This document shows, in pieces, positions 1 through 8,813 of a stretch of 64,000 nt of DNA (position 1 is the stretch's first letter; every line of letters starts with the position of its first letter). The DNA lies in contig NZ_PVWK01000009.1 in NCBI RefSeq assembly GCF_003003795.1, positions 1 to 64,000 on the forward strand, read 5' to 3'. The position numbers and the translations under genes were made by a program. The notes beneath the pieces are model-generated. The model had not been told where the DNA came from. It saw nothing but the letters and a program-made list of their open reading frames with translations, and did not search any database. This DNA comes from Stenomitos frigidus ULC18. Lineage in GTDB: Bacteria > Cyanobacteriota > Cyanobacteriia > Leptolyngbyales > Leptolyngbyaceae.

Positions 1-63
1 GTCTTTGATGAGTTTCTACCGCAATGGAATTACACGGCTAAACCAGAATTACAGGTTATTTAA
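1..63 (+). mobile_element. C-terminal end of a probable transposase, cut by the window edge
   Basis: An open frame runs from base 1 to a TAA at 61-63 and encodes about 20 residues containing WNYTAKP. This resembles the EWNYTI-type tail of ISAzo13/Rhodopirellula-type DDE transposases as I remember them, but it is very short. The position supports a transposon end: the hydrolase reading frame on the opposite strand loses homology exactly here. The family assignment is weak and the rest lies outside the window. Confidence 0.35.
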
Positions 64-277
64 TCCACGTTCCTAAGCGTGCTGCCAAACCCTGCATTTC
101 GCCACGGGTGGAAACAGTACTGAACGCAGGCAGTAGTAAAATCGGATCGCCCTGTCCTCGAGTTTCATACACGATCGGAAATTCCTGCCCCTGATAGTGT
201 CATCGATAGGTGTAAACTGAGCCACCAATGCGAGCAGGAGCCACAGTAGTAGATGGATCGAGAGTCGATTGAGTCAT
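56..277 (-). pseudogene. Truncated alpha/beta hydrolase
   Basis: Reading from an ATG at 277 the frame gives an N-terminus with RIGGSVYTY, then GQEFPIVYETRGQGDPILLL and PAFSTVSTRGEM. That is the start of the alpha/beta-hydrolase group common in cyanobacteria. A TGA stop at 200-202 replaces what is probably a Trp codon. After LGTW the homology ends at about base 64, where the probable transposon end begins, and a fused stop follows at 56-58. The catalytic Ser, Asp and His regions are absent, so the gene is dead. The likely cause is an insertion plus one nonsense mutation. Confidence 0.7.
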
Positions 278-396
278 GGCAACAGTGAATTTTTGGTTGT
301 TAGGTTTTAATCAACGTAAATTGCTTGTAGGGTCGTGTTTCAAATGATGTTTTTTCATCCCTGAGAACATTAAATGCAATGCCCCACAGACAAGCG

Positions 397-759
397 CTAA
401 CTGCCGCGATAGGTGCTGTAAGACCAGGGCGAAGCCAATAGTGGAACATGGTAGTGAGCCTTGGGATCGGCAATACCAAATTGAATCGGAATTTCATTTA
501 AAAAAGGTGGGTTGGGCAAGTCTGGAAGATGTTGAGCAAAGTAGGCTCCGACGCTGAAGACCAATTCATACACACCGACCTGTAACGCTTCATCGGTTAG
601 GAGTGGGCTATCTGTGCGTCCATCAGCATTGGTAAGCACCGTTTTCAGCAGCGTTTTGTCGCCTGATGGGGATGCGATCGACCAGAGAGCGATCGACAAA
701 CCAGCCGCCGGACAGCCCTGCGCGGTATCTAAAACATGAGTTGTAAGTTTGCCAGACAT
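397..759 (-). CDS. uraH: 5-hydroxyisourate hydrolase
   Basis: This 120-residue transthyretin-like protein hydrolyses 5-hydroxyisourate, the product of urate oxidation, to OHCU in the purine degradation pathway. The family signatures are visible: the N-terminal KLTTHVLDTAQG, the middle TNADGRTDSPLL and the C-terminal tetrapeptide YRGS, which contributes to the active site. Length is normal. It precedes guanine deaminase divergently, so the two genes share a control region of about 350 bases. That region contains a polypyrimidine hexamer tract only 8 bases upstream of this ATG, with no visible Shine-Dalgarno sequence. No urate oxidase or OHCU decarboxylase gene is in the window. Confidence 0.9.
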   Translation of the reverse strand: MSGKLTTHVLDTAQGCPAAGLSIALWSIASPSGDKTLLKTVLTNADGRTDSPLLTDEALQVGVYELVFSVGAYFAQHLPDLPNPPFLNEIPIQFGIADPKAHYHVPLLASPWSYSTYRGS

Positions 760-766
760 GGGGGAT

Positions 767-815
767 GAGGAGGGAGAGGGAGAGGGAGAGGGAGAGGGAG
801 GGGGAGAGGGAGAAG
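767..815. repeat. Hexanucleotide simple-sequence repeat (GGAGAG)n
   Basis: About eight tandem, slightly imperfect GGAGAG units occupy the uraH 5' region. On the uraH sense strand the tract is pyrimidine-only (CTCTCC units) and ends 8 bases before the start codon. Hexamer tracts change length easily during replication, so spacing between promoter and start may vary between strains. Confidence 0.85.
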
Positions 816-878
816 TTTTGAATTTTGAGTCGCGCTTTGCGCCGCTTCGCTAGAGAGTTTTGAATTTTGAGTCGTTCC

Positions 879-984
879 TGACTGCTGACTGCTAACTGCT
901 GACTGCTAACTGCTGACTGCTAACTGCTGACTGCTAACTGCTGACTGCTAACTGCTGACTGCTAACTGCTGACTACTGACTGCC
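879..984. repeat. Heptamer tandem repeat (CTGACTG/CTAACTG)n, STRR type
   Basis: Alternating heptamers CTGACTG and CTAACTG form a 14-base unit repeated about six to seven times, with the last copies decaying to CTGACTACTGACTG. This matches the short tandemly repeated repetitive (STRR) sequences described from cyanobacteria. It sits about 130 bases upstream of guanine deaminase. Shorter relatives of the same motif occur at 10999-11022 and 20989-21015. Confidence 0.85.
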
Positions 985-1115
985 ATGCCAACGCTATTCT
1001 TTTCTCGTCATTTTTATTGGTTTTGTTGCTTTAGATACGGAGTTGCTGAAACGGTGTGATTTTATGAGTAAATCATGGATTCACCGTGTGCTATTCACCG
1101 TTTCAGGCTATAAGC

Positions 1116-2444
1116 GTGTCTCTTAAAGCGTTTCGTGGTGCCTTTCTCGACTTCATTGATGATCCATTCTATGTCTCAGAAGCAGAAAGTGTTCGTTACT
1201 TTGCGGATGGTTTGCTGGTTCTAGAGGATGGCAAGGTCAAAGCGCTGGGGGCTTATGACAGTCTTCAGGAAAGCTATGCAGACATTCCCGTCATCACCTA
1301 TCCCGACATGCTGATCATGCCAGGATTGATCGATACACACATTCACTTTCCGCAGACGGAAATGATTGCGTCGTATGGAGAGCAACTGCTGGAGTGGTTA
1401 AGTAAGTACACCTTTCCAACGGAGGGTAAATTTAAAGACAAAGCCTATGCTCAAGAAATTGCGTCTTTTTTCTTAGATGAGTTGCTCAAGCATGGTACAA
1501 CGACGGCTCTGGTGTTTGCTGCGGTGTACCCCGAATCGGTTGATGCCTTTTTTGAAGAAGCGAGTCGTCGCCATTTACGTATGATTGCGGGCAAGGTGTT
1601 GATGGATCGAAACGCACCCGCTTTTTTGGTGGATACACCAGAAACTGCCTACACAGAAAGCAAGCAACTGATTCAAAAATGGCATAAACACGATCGCCTT
1701 TTGTATGCCATTACACCTCGTTTTGCGGTCACATCCAGCGACAAGCAACTGCAGCTGGCGGGTCAGCTACTGGCGGAGTTTCCTGACGTCTATATGCATA
1801 CTCACCTATCAGAGAATGTGAAAGAAGTCGCGCTGGTCGCAGAACTGTTTCCTGACAGCGATGGTTATTTAGATGTGTACGATCGCGCTGGGCTGGTTGG
1901 CGATAAATCTGTCTTTGCCCACGGGGTGCAGTTGACCGATGCCGAATTTCAGCGTTTGTCAAAGGCACGATCGGCGATCGCCTTTTGCCCAACCTCTAAC
2001 CTCTTTTTAGGCAGTGGACTCTTTAAGCTAAAGCAAGCGAAATCGGTAGAGTATCCGGTCAAGGTGGGTTTTGGAACCGATGTTGGAGGCGGTACAAGTT
2101 TCTCAATGCTGCAGACAAGCAGTGAAGCCTATAAAGTGACCCAACTTCGGGGGCAGAAGCTTTCAGCTTTTCAGGCGCTCTTTTTGGCAACGCTGGGTGG
2201 TGCCAAAGCGCTTTCTTTGGAGGAGACGCTGGGCAACTTCGACCCCGGCAAGGAGGCCGATTTTATTGTCGTGAATCCGAGAGCCACGCCGCTGATGGCA
2301 CGTCGTAATCCAACTCCGATCGCTGACTCACTAGAGGCTCTAGCAGATCAAATGTTTGCCACGATGATTTTGGGAGACGATCGCGCGATTCACGCGACCT
2401 ACATCATGGGCGAGCTCGCTCACGGGCAATCTGGTGTAGTTTAG
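1116..2444 (+). CDS. guaD: Guanine deaminase
   Basis: Zinc amidohydrolase that deaminates guanine to xanthine, the entry step for guanine into purine catabolism. Seen: PGLIDTHIHFPQTE with the metal HxH at residues 75 and 77, a THLSE histidine in the middle, FAHGVQL, and the metal aspartate in GFGTDVGGG. About 442 residues, normal for the family. I chose the GTG at 1116 because family homology begins at SLKAFRGAFLDF. A GTG at 1086 would add ten residues without homology. The divergent uraH and downstream oxygenase suggest a purine-use cluster. Confidence 0.92.
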   Translation: MSLKAFRGAFLDFIDDPFYVSEAESVRYFADGLLVLEDGKVKALGAYDSLQESYADIPVITYPDMLIMPGLIDTHIHFPQTEMIASYGEQLLEWLSKYTFPTEGKFKDKAYAQEIASFFLDELLKHGTTTALVFAAVYPESVDAFFEEASRRHLRMIAGKVLMDRNAPAFLVDTPETAYTESKQLIQKWHKHDRLLYAITPRFAVTSSDKQLQLAGQLLAEFPDVYMHTHLSENVKEVALVAELFPDSDGYLDVYDRAGLVGDKSVFAHGVQLTDAEFQRLSKARSAIAFCPTSNLFLGSGLFKLKQAKSVEYPVKVGFGTDVGGGTSFSMLQTSSEAYKVTQLRGQKLSAFQALFLATLGGAKALSLEETLGNFDPGKEADFIVVNPRATPLMARRNPTPIADSLEALADQMFATMILGDDRAIHATYIMGELAHGQSGVV

Positions 2445-2629
2445 CGTGGCAATGACATAAAGAGGCCGATCGGGACTTCATGATGGAGAGTCTGATTCGG
2501 TCTCATTGGCAGCAGTGTGCGGTCAACATGAGTCAGTGGGCAATGACCTATGAGGTCGCATAACCGCTACTCTTTGCCGTTTGCCATGACTTTTGTAAAC
2601 CCTGTTAGAGATTGGATAAGGAGAGTTCA

Positions 2630-3607
2630 ATGGTTGACGACCCGATTGTGGTCAATGATTGGCACCCGGTTGCGCGATCGGAAGCTGTGCCCGAAGGTAC
2701 ACTGCTGCCCATCTGTTTGTTAGAGGAAGAGCTAGTGCTGTGGCGAGCGGGGGAGCAACTCCATGTCTGTCGGGATCTGTGTGCCCACCGAGGAACCCGC
2801 CTGTCTAGCGGTCATGTCAACGGTGCCACGCTGGTCTGTCCGTATCACGGTTGGGCGTATGACGGCGATGGTCAGTGCGTGCACATTCCGGCTCATCCTG
2901 AACAGGCAATTCCCAAACGTGCTCAAGTGCAGACGTACCAGGTGCAAGATTGCTATAACCTGATTTGGGTGGCGCTTGGTGAGCCAGCACAAGATGTGCC
3001 ATCGTTTCCTGAATGGGATGATCCCACCTATCGCAAGCTTCTATGTGGACCGTATGGACCATTTGAGCTCTGTGGTCTGCGGGCGATCGAAAACTTTCTC
3101 GACGTAGCGCACTTTCCGTTCATCCATGAAGGCATTCTGGGTGATGTGGCCCATCCTGAAATTGAGGATTACAAAACCACGATCGAGCCGGACGGGGTGC
3201 TCTCTAAAGGCGTTAGCGTGTATCAACCAAATCCGTATGGGACAGGCCAGGGAGATGTTGTCGCCTACACCTATCGCGCCTTTCGCCCGCTGACAGCCTA
3301 TTTAGTCAAAGAGTCAGAGGGTGCCCGTTTTTCGATTCTCTTCTGCGTGACACCGCACACGGCGCTTAAAAGCACGCTCTGGATGTGGATGGCACTCAAT
3401 TATGACCATGAAACACCCGCGGCTGAGTTGATCGCATGGCAAGAGAAAATTCTGAACCAAGATATCCCGATCATCCAGGCACAACGACCCGCGTTGCTGC
3501 CGCTCTATGGCCAGACAGATTTGCTTCTCAATAGCGATCGCACCCTGATTTTCTACCGCAAATGGTTGCAGGACATGGGCTTACGTTTCGGTACCGTTGG
3601 CAGCTAG
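2630..3607 (+). CDS. Rieske-type aromatic ring-hydroxylating oxygenase, alpha subunit-like
   Basis: A 325-residue Rieske non-heme iron oxygenase. The Rieske cluster ligands are CAH at 51-53 and CPYH at 70-73. The mononuclear iron ligands fit FLDVAHFPFIH, with Asp158, His161 and His166. The ATG at 2630 has an AAGGAG box 6 bases upstream, so I prefer it over a TTG at 2612. No ferredoxin or reductase partner is adjacent. The substrate is unknown. Location between guanine deaminase and a glutamine amidotransferase suggests a nitrogen heterocycle, and Rieske enzymes that N-demethylate purines (NdmA/B) are a known precedent. That is inference only. Confidence 0.85.
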   Translation: MVDDPIVVNDWHPVARSEAVPEGTLLPICLLEEELVLWRAGEQLHVCRDLCAHRGTRLSSGHVNGATLVCPYHGWAYDGDGQCVHIPAHPEQAIPKRAQVQTYQVQDCYNLIWVALGEPAQDVPSFPEWDDPTYRKLLCGPYGPFELCGLRAIENFLDVAHFPFIHEGILGDVAHPEIEDYKTTIEPDGVLSKGVSVYQPNPYGTGQGDVVAYTYRAFRPLTAYLVKESEGARFSILFCVTPHTALKSTLWMWMALNYDHETPAAELIAWQEKILNQDIPIIQAQRPALLPLYGQTDLLLNSDRTLIFYRKWLQDMGLRFGTVGS

Positions 3608-3678
3608 CGCTTAGACTGGAGACAATCGCTCAGCCTGATCAATGTGAATCTAACGCTGCTATCAAGGAGGTTAGCACC

Positions 3679-4419
3679 ATGAAATTTTTAGTGATTAAGC
3701 ATGCCATCGTCGAAGGGCTTGGCATTTTTGAGCAGTTTTGTCAGAAGGCTGGCATTGCCGTCGATTATGTGGAACTTGAGAAGGGCGATCGCTTCCCCTC
3801 ACTCGAAGGCTACGCAGCGCTGTGCGTGATGGGTGGCCCCATGAACGTGGGGGAGGAGGCCGATTATCCCTGGTTGGTAGAGGAGAAAGCATTGATCAGA
3901 CAAGCGGTGCAGGAGTTACAACTGCCCTATCTGGGAGTTTGTCTCGGTGCCCAACTCCTGGCCGATGCTCTGGGTGGCGAAGTCAGTGCGATGTCGGCCC
4001 CAGAAGTAGGGTTGTTACCCATCACATTGACAGACGCAGGACAGCAGCATCCGCTTACCGCCGGACTGCCTGATACGTTGAAAGTCCTGCAATGGCATGG
4101 GCAAGCTGTCCAAAAACTACCACCAGGAGCAACAGTACTGGCATCATCGGCGCACTGTCCGGTACAGGCGTATGCTGTTAGCGTTGGCGGCGAGTCACCC
4201 CAGGAGAGCCGTGTCTTTGGGCTGCAGTTTCACAGCGAAGTGAGTGCGGCAACCATTAAGGAATGGGTGGAGATTCCTGCCTATCGCGCCGATCTGGACG
4301 TCACGCTGGGTCCTACTGGCTGCGAAGCTTTAACCCAGGCGGTTAGGGAGCGGCTTCCGATCATGAATCACGAGGCGAACGTTATTTTCGATAACTTCTT
4401 GAAAATCGTGAAAGGATAG
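3679..4419 (+). CDS. Class I glutamine amidotransferase-like protein (GMP synthase-type GATase1)
   Basis: A 246-residue stand-alone GATase1 domain. The nucleophile elbow GVCLGAQLLA places the catalytic Cys at 88, and FHSEVS gives His185 and Glu187, so the triad is intact. LQWHG is also typical of this GMP-synthase-like subgroup. The ATG at 3679 has an AAGGAGG Shine-Dalgarno 9 bases upstream. It follows the Rieske gene by 71 bases on the same strand and is probably co-transcribed. Such proteins can be glutaminases or gamma-glutamyl peptide hydrolases; the acceptor here is unknown. Confidence 0.85.
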   Translation: MKFLVIKHAIVEGLGIFEQFCQKAGIAVDYVELEKGDRFPSLEGYAALCVMGGPMNVGEEADYPWLVEEKALIRQAVQELQLPYLGVCLGAQLLADALGGEVSAMSAPEVGLLPITLTDAGQQHPLTAGLPDTLKVLQWHGQAVQKLPPGATVLASSAHCPVQAYAVSVGGESPQESRVFGLQFHSEVSAATIKEWVEIPAYRADLDVTLGPTGCEALTQAVRERLPIMNHEANVIFDNFLKIVKG

Positions 4420-4718
4420 CAAGCTGAAGTCAGAAGAAGTGACTAGAGCGTAGTCGATGTCGTTCTAATGTTTTGGGTCACACCTCTATTTCCTCAATCG
4501 CCCCACGTCAGATGTGCTCTCAAGACATACTAGAGATCGATGTCTGCTTAAACGCTCGCCCTAAAAACGGCTCACATCAATCTGCCTCTGTCTTGTAAAC
4601 TTCTTTATGCAGTCAGTATCAATCCCAACCGCAGCCGCGAAATGGCGAGAGTACCCTTAACGGTTGATGCTCGATCACATCTAAACATCCTTCTTATCGC
4701 TCTGTAGAGACTCTGACT
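4420..4718. other. Intergenic region, no gene seen
   Basis: Roughly 300 bases between the amidotransferase and acnB. I find no open frame with recognisable homology, no strong hairpin and no convincing repeat. It presumably holds the acnB promoter. Confidence 0.5.
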
Positions 4719-7331
4719 ATGCTTGAATCCTACCGTCAACACGTGGCCGATCGTGCAGCTCAAGGCGTGCCTCCACTACCCCTCAGCGCCGAACAGATGT
4801 CTGCATTGGGCGAGTTATTGAAGCAACCACCCGCTGGCGAAGAAGCGTTTTTGCTGACGCTGCTGCGCGATCGTGTCCCCCCCGGTGTCGATCAGGCGGC
4901 CTATGTCAAAGCTGGCTTTTTGACGGCGATCGCTAAAGGTGAGACGACCAGTCCTCTGGTGTCGCCCAAAGAAGCCGTCGAGTTTCTAGGTACGATGATG
5001 GGTGGTTACAATGTCCACTCATTGATTGATCTGCTGCAAGTTTCGGAGGCTGATATTGCTGCCACTGCCACCACTGCATTGAGCAAAATTTTGCTTGTTT
5101 ACGATGCCTATCACGATGTGCAGGAACTCGCCGCCAACGGCAACACTTATGCCAAGCAGGTCTTAGACTCCTGGGCAAACGCCGATTGGTTCACTAGCCG
5201 CTCAGAACTACCAGAGGCCATTACGGTCACGGTCTTCAAAGTGCCGGGAGAAACCAACACAGATGATCTCTCTCCCGCACCTCACGCAACCACGCGTCCA
5301 GATATTCCTCTCCATGCCCAAGTGATGTTGGAAACGCGTCAACCAGGCAGTCTGGAAACGATCGCCACCCTCAAGCAAAAAGGACATCCCGTTGCTTATG
5401 TGGGTGATGTCGTGGGGACTGGGTCTTCTCGGAAATCCGCTATTAATTCGGTTCTCTGGCACATTGGTAACGACATTCCGTTTGTGCCCAATAAACGCAC
5501 GGGTGGCTACATCCTGGGTGGCAAAATTGCGCCAATCTTTTTCAATACGGCTGAGGATTCGGGAGCACTGCCGATCGAGTGCGACATTACCCAGCTTGAG
5601 ACCGGCGATGTCGTCACGATTTATCCCTACAAAGGCGAAATTACAAATGCCTCAGGGGCGATCGTTTCCACCTTCGCTCTCAAACCGGCCACCATTCTGG
5701 ATGAAGTCCGTGCAGGCGGTCGCATTCCTCTCCTCATTGGTCGTACCCTGACCGATAAAATTCGCGCTGACATGGGCTTAGAGCACAGTCCCCTATTCCG
5801 CCGTCCCCATCTGCCAGTCGACACGGGCAAAGGCTTTACGCTGGCTCAAAAAATGGTGGGCAAAGCGTCTGGATTGCCTGGTGTGCGTCCCGGTACGTCT
5901 TGCGAACCGGTCATGACGACCGTTGGCTCTCAAGACACCACTGGCCCCATGACCCGCGACGAGCTGAAAGAGCTTGCCTGCCTTGGTTTCAGCGCCGATC
6001 TGGTCATGCAAAGCTTCTGTCACACTGCCGCCTATCCCAAGCCGGTCGATATCAAGACTCACAAAGACTTGCCTGACTTCATGCATGAGCGTGGTGGTGT
6101 CGCTCTGCGTCCCGGTGACGGCATCATTCACTCCTGGCTAAACCGGATGCTGTTGCCCGACACCGTTGGTACGGGCGGTGACTCTCATACCCGCTTCCCA
6201 TTGGGTATTTCGTTCCCGGCTGGCTCCGGCTTAGTGGCCTTCGCGGCAGCTCTTGGTGCGATGCCATTGGATATGCCTGAGTCCGTGTTAGTGCGCTTTA
6301 AAGGAACGCTGCAACCAAGCGTGACTTTGCGCGATATTGTCAACGCCATCCCTTACGCTGCCATGCAACGAGGGCTGCTGACGGTTTCCAAAGAGAACAA
6401 GCAAAATGTTTTTTCTGGTCGCATCATGGAAATGGAGGGACTACCCGATCTGAAGCTGGAGCAGGCGTTTGAATTGACAGATGCGACGGCAGAGCGCTCC
6501 TGCGCTGGCTCGACCATCAAGTTAAGCACAGATACGGTGGCAGAGTATTTACGTTCCAACGTGGCACTGCTGAACAACATGGTGGCAAGAGGCTATGGAG
6601 ATGCCCGAACCATCTTGCGCCGCGTTGCCAAGATGGAACAGTGGCTGGCAAACCCAAGCCTGATGGAAGCAGATGCCGACGCCGAGTACGCCGAAATAAT
6701 TGAAGTGGATTTGGATCAGGTGACGGAACCGATCGTCGCCGCTCCTAACGATCCCGACAACGTGAAACTGATGTCCGAATGCGCGGGTGATCCGGTCCAG
6801 GAAGTCTTCATTGGCTCCTGCATGACCAACATCGGCCACTACCGCGCCGCCGCCAAAATCCTGGAAGGTGCAGGGCCTGTGAAGGTACGCCTCTGGATCT
6901 GCCCGCCGACTCGCATGGATGAAAAGCAACTGCGCGAAGAAGGGATGTATGGCATTTTCGCTGCTGCAGGAGCCAGAACTGAAATGCCGGGATGCTCGCT
7001 CTGCATGGGTAACCAGGCACGCGTGGCAGACGGTACAACAGTCTTCTCGACTTCAACACGGAACTTCAACAACCGAATGGGTAAAGGCGCTCAGGTCTAC
7101 CTTGGCTCGGCAGAACTGGCGGCAGTTTGTGCGCTGCTGGGCAAGATTCCGACGGTTGAGGAATATATGGCGATCGTCACCAAAAAGATTGATCCCTTTG
7201 CCGCTGACCTCTACCGCTACCTCAACTTCGACCAGATTCCTGATTTTGAGGATGAGGGACGCGTCATTCCGCTGGATGAAATGCCCCGGATTGAAGACAT
7301 TCTGGGTATGCCCACTGCAGCAGCACGATAA
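4719..7331 (+). CDS. acnB: Aconitate hydratase B
   Basis: Bifunctional aconitase/2-methylisocitrate dehydratase that interconverts citrate and isocitrate. Its 870 residues match the AcnB class, in which the HEAT-like and swivel domains precede the catalytic part. Seen: SRKSAINSVLW in the swivel region, GGDSHTRFPLG, and the [4Fe-4S] ligand segments GSCMTNIGHYR and PGCSLCMGNQ. It is monocistronic, with a terminator immediately after the stop codon. AcnB is the usual aconitase in cyanobacteria. Confidence 0.97.
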   Translation: MLESYRQHVADRAAQGVPPLPLSAEQMSALGELLKQPPAGEEAFLLTLLRDRVPPGVDQAAYVKAGFLTAIAKGETTSPLVSPKEAVEFLGTMMGGYNVHSLIDLLQVSEADIAATATTALSKILLVYDAYHDVQELAANGNTYAKQVLDSWANADWFTSRSELPEAITVTVFKVPGETNTDDLSPAPHATTRPDIPLHAQVMLETRQPGSLETIATLKQKGHPVAYVGDVVGTGSSRKSAINSVLWHIGNDIPFVPNKRTGGYILGGKIAPIFFNTAEDSGALPIECDITQLETGDVVTIYPYKGEITNASGAIVSTFALKPATILDEVRAGGRIPLLIGRTLTDKIRADMGLEHSPLFRRPHLPVDTGKGFTLAQKMVGKASGLPGVRPGTSCEPVMTTVGSQDTTGPMTRDELKELACLGFSADLVMQSFCHTAAYPKPVDIKTHKDLPDFMHERGGVALRPGDGIIHSWLNRMLLPDTVGTGGDSHTRFPLGISFPAGSGLVAFAAALGAMPLDMPESVLVRFKGTLQPSVTLRDIVNAIPYAAMQRGLLTVSKENKQNVFSGRIMEMEGLPDLKLEQAFELTDATAERSCAGSTIKLSTDTVAEYLRSNVALLNNMVARGYGDARTILRRVAKMEQWLANPSLMEADADAEYAEIIEVDLDQVTEPIVAAPNDPDNVKLMSECAGDPVQEVFIGSCMTNIGHYRAAAKILEGAGPVKVRLWICPPTRMDEKQLREEGMYGIFAAAGARTEMPGCSLCMGNQARVADGTTVFSTSTRNFNNRMGKGAQVYLGSAELAAVCALLGKIPTVEEYMAIVTKKIDPFAADLYRYLNFDQIPDFEDEGRVIPLDEMPRIEDILGMPTAAAR

Positions 7332-7333
7332 AG

Positions 7334-7364
7334 AAAGAGGGGTAGACAATGCTGCCCCTTTTTT
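7334..7364 (+). terminator. Rho-independent terminator of acnB
   Basis: GGGGTAG pairs with CTGCCCC across a 6-base loop, the stem is extended by A-T pairs, and a run of six T follows. It lies 3 bases after the acnB stop. Confidence 0.85.
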
Positions 7365-7484
7365 GATAGATCAATACATTGAAATGACGCGATCGTGCAT
7401 CAAAAGCACCTTCCATTATTGAAAAGACACCGTACTCGAACGCCATGCTTGATACCGACCCTTGGGAGGCAGGACCGTCCTACC

Positions 7485-7672
7485 CTCAAAGCATCATTGT
7501 GCGGTGGGCAAGGAAACGGGCTTGACCAGTGACATTGAACGTTTCAACAACACCTGAAGACAACGAGTCTCACGGTTGGTGAGACAGACCTTATCGTGCT
7601 CGCAGCAGTGGGAGCATCACATCGCTGCCAGCGGGAATTTCATCCATTACCACAACGAACTGATTCGGTTGG
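7485..7672 (+). pseudogene. Remnant of an IS1-family transposase (C-terminal part)
   Basis: The + frame gives HCAVGKETGLTSDIERFNNT, a stop at 7554-7556, then RQRVSRLVRQTLS, EHHI and NFIHYHNE. These are the well-conserved C-terminal blocks of IS1 transposases (AVGKETG..IERFNNTLRQRVSRLVR..LSFS..HHYN). The Leu codon after NNT has become TGA, the blocks further on are corrupted, and the N-terminal half is missing. It is an old, dead copy. Confidence 0.8.
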
Positions 7673-7745
7673 AACGATTCGATTGCTAAGGAAACCGTAT
7701 TTCTCTCCATCCTTTACTCAATAAAACTACCCTCTATTTATCCCT

Positions 7746-8630
7746 TTAATGCCCTGTAGCTTTCAATTCTGCTAACATCTCACGCAAACTTTCTCGCCAG
7801 TAGGGAGGATGAGTTCCCAGCAGCGTCGAGACTTTCTTGAGCGAGAGGACGGAGAAGGCGGGACGTTTGGCGGGAGTGGGGTATTCAGGCGTGGTGATGG
7901 GGATGACGCGTTTGATTTTAAGGGGGAAGCCAAGTTGCTCTGCTTCTTCAAAAATGGCGACAGCAAAATCATACCAGCTACACACGCCGCTGTTGGTGTA
8001 GTGATAGGTGCCAGCAGTATTGGCAGACAGTTGCGGTGCGAGGTGAGCGATCGCCCCTGCCAGATCCTTCGACCAGGTCGGCACACCAATTTGATCGGTT
8101 ACGACCTTTAGTTCTTCCCGATCGGCTCCCAGTCGCAGCATGGTTTTGACGAAGTTACCTTTGCCCTTTGCGCCATAAACCCAGGCAGTACGGATGATGA
8201 AGTGGCGATCGCACGCTGCACGAACAGCTTCTTCACCTGCCAACTTGGTAGAACCATACACACCCAGCGGATTCGTCGCATCCGTTTCCAGGTAGGGCGA
8301 ACTCTGCGTGCCATCGAACACGTAGTCTGTAGAGATGTGAATTAGACCTGCATCAATACTCTTTGCGGCTTTAGCAAGGATTCCAGGCGAAACGGCATTC
8401 ACTAAATTGGCAAGATCTGGTTCGCTTTCGGCTTTATCAACCGCCGTGTAGGCAGCCGAGTTGACAACGATCGTAGGTTTTACCGTTTCCATCACCTGCT
8501 GTACGGCTTCTGGTTGCGAAAAATCGACGCGATCGCGCCCCACGCTGACGACTTCTCCCAGAGAAGCCAGAGTTTGCTGGAGTTCTTGACCAACCTGTCC
8601 GGTGATACCTGTGAGTAAAATTCGGGTCAT
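7746..8630 (-). CDS. rfbD: dTDP-4-dehydrorhamnose reductase
   Basis: Extended short-chain dehydrogenase that reduces dTDP-4-dehydro-L-rhamnose to dTDP-L-rhamnose, a precursor of surface polysaccharides. The Rossmann motif GITGQVGQ is at the N-terminus, ISTDYVFDG follows near residue 100, and YGSTKLAGE supplies the catalytic Tyr and Lys. Its 294 residues are the usual length. The other rfb genes are not adjacent, which is common in cyanobacteria. A strong hairpin lies between it and psaL. Confidence 0.93.
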   Translation of the reverse strand: MTRILLTGITGQVGQELQQTLASLGEVVSVGRDRVDFSQPEAVQQVMETVKPTIVVNSAAYTAVDKAESEPDLANLVNAVSPGILAKAAKSIDAGLIHISTDYVFDGTQSSPYLETDATNPLGVYGSTKLAGEEAVRAACDRHFIIRTAWVYGAKGKGNFVKTMLRLGADREELKVVTDQIGVPTWSKDLAGAIAHLAPQLSANTAGTYHYTNSGVCSWYDFAVAIFEEAEQLGFPLKIKRVIPITTPEYPTPAKRPAFSVLSLKKVSTLLGTHPPYWRESLREMLAELKATGH

Positions 8631-8726
8631 AGGTAAGAGGGAAAGTTTAAAGTGCTGCTTGAGCCACTCTACCTAAATACTCTCTCAGCTTCACCTTTTG
8701 AGTGCTTACAAATTGCTTCTTTAAAC

Positions 8727-8764
8727 AAGAAAAATCTAGAGCCGCGCAGCTCTAGATTTTTCTT
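8727..8764. terminator. Bidirectional-looking terminator hairpin between rfbD and psaL
   Basis: A perfect 16-bp inverted repeat (AAGAAAAATCTAGAGC and its complement) encloses the 6-base loop CGCGCA. The A-rich and T-rich ends mean either transcript would finish with a U-run. For psaL, on the minus strand, it sits about 50 bases after the stop codon and is very probably its terminator. Confidence 0.9.
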
Positions 8765-8813
8765 CACAATATGCACATAAAGCATTGCGCTGTTCAGCGA
8801 CAACACTCAAAGT

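Noticed and set aside
879..984. CRISPR array
   Set aside because: Units are 7-14 bases with no spacers; this is a simple tandem repeat.
2483..2563. Short frame (about 26 codons, starting MESLIRSHWQQC) between guaD and the Rieske gene
   Set aside because: Too short, with no recognisable family or ribosome site; it could be a remnant but cannot be supported.
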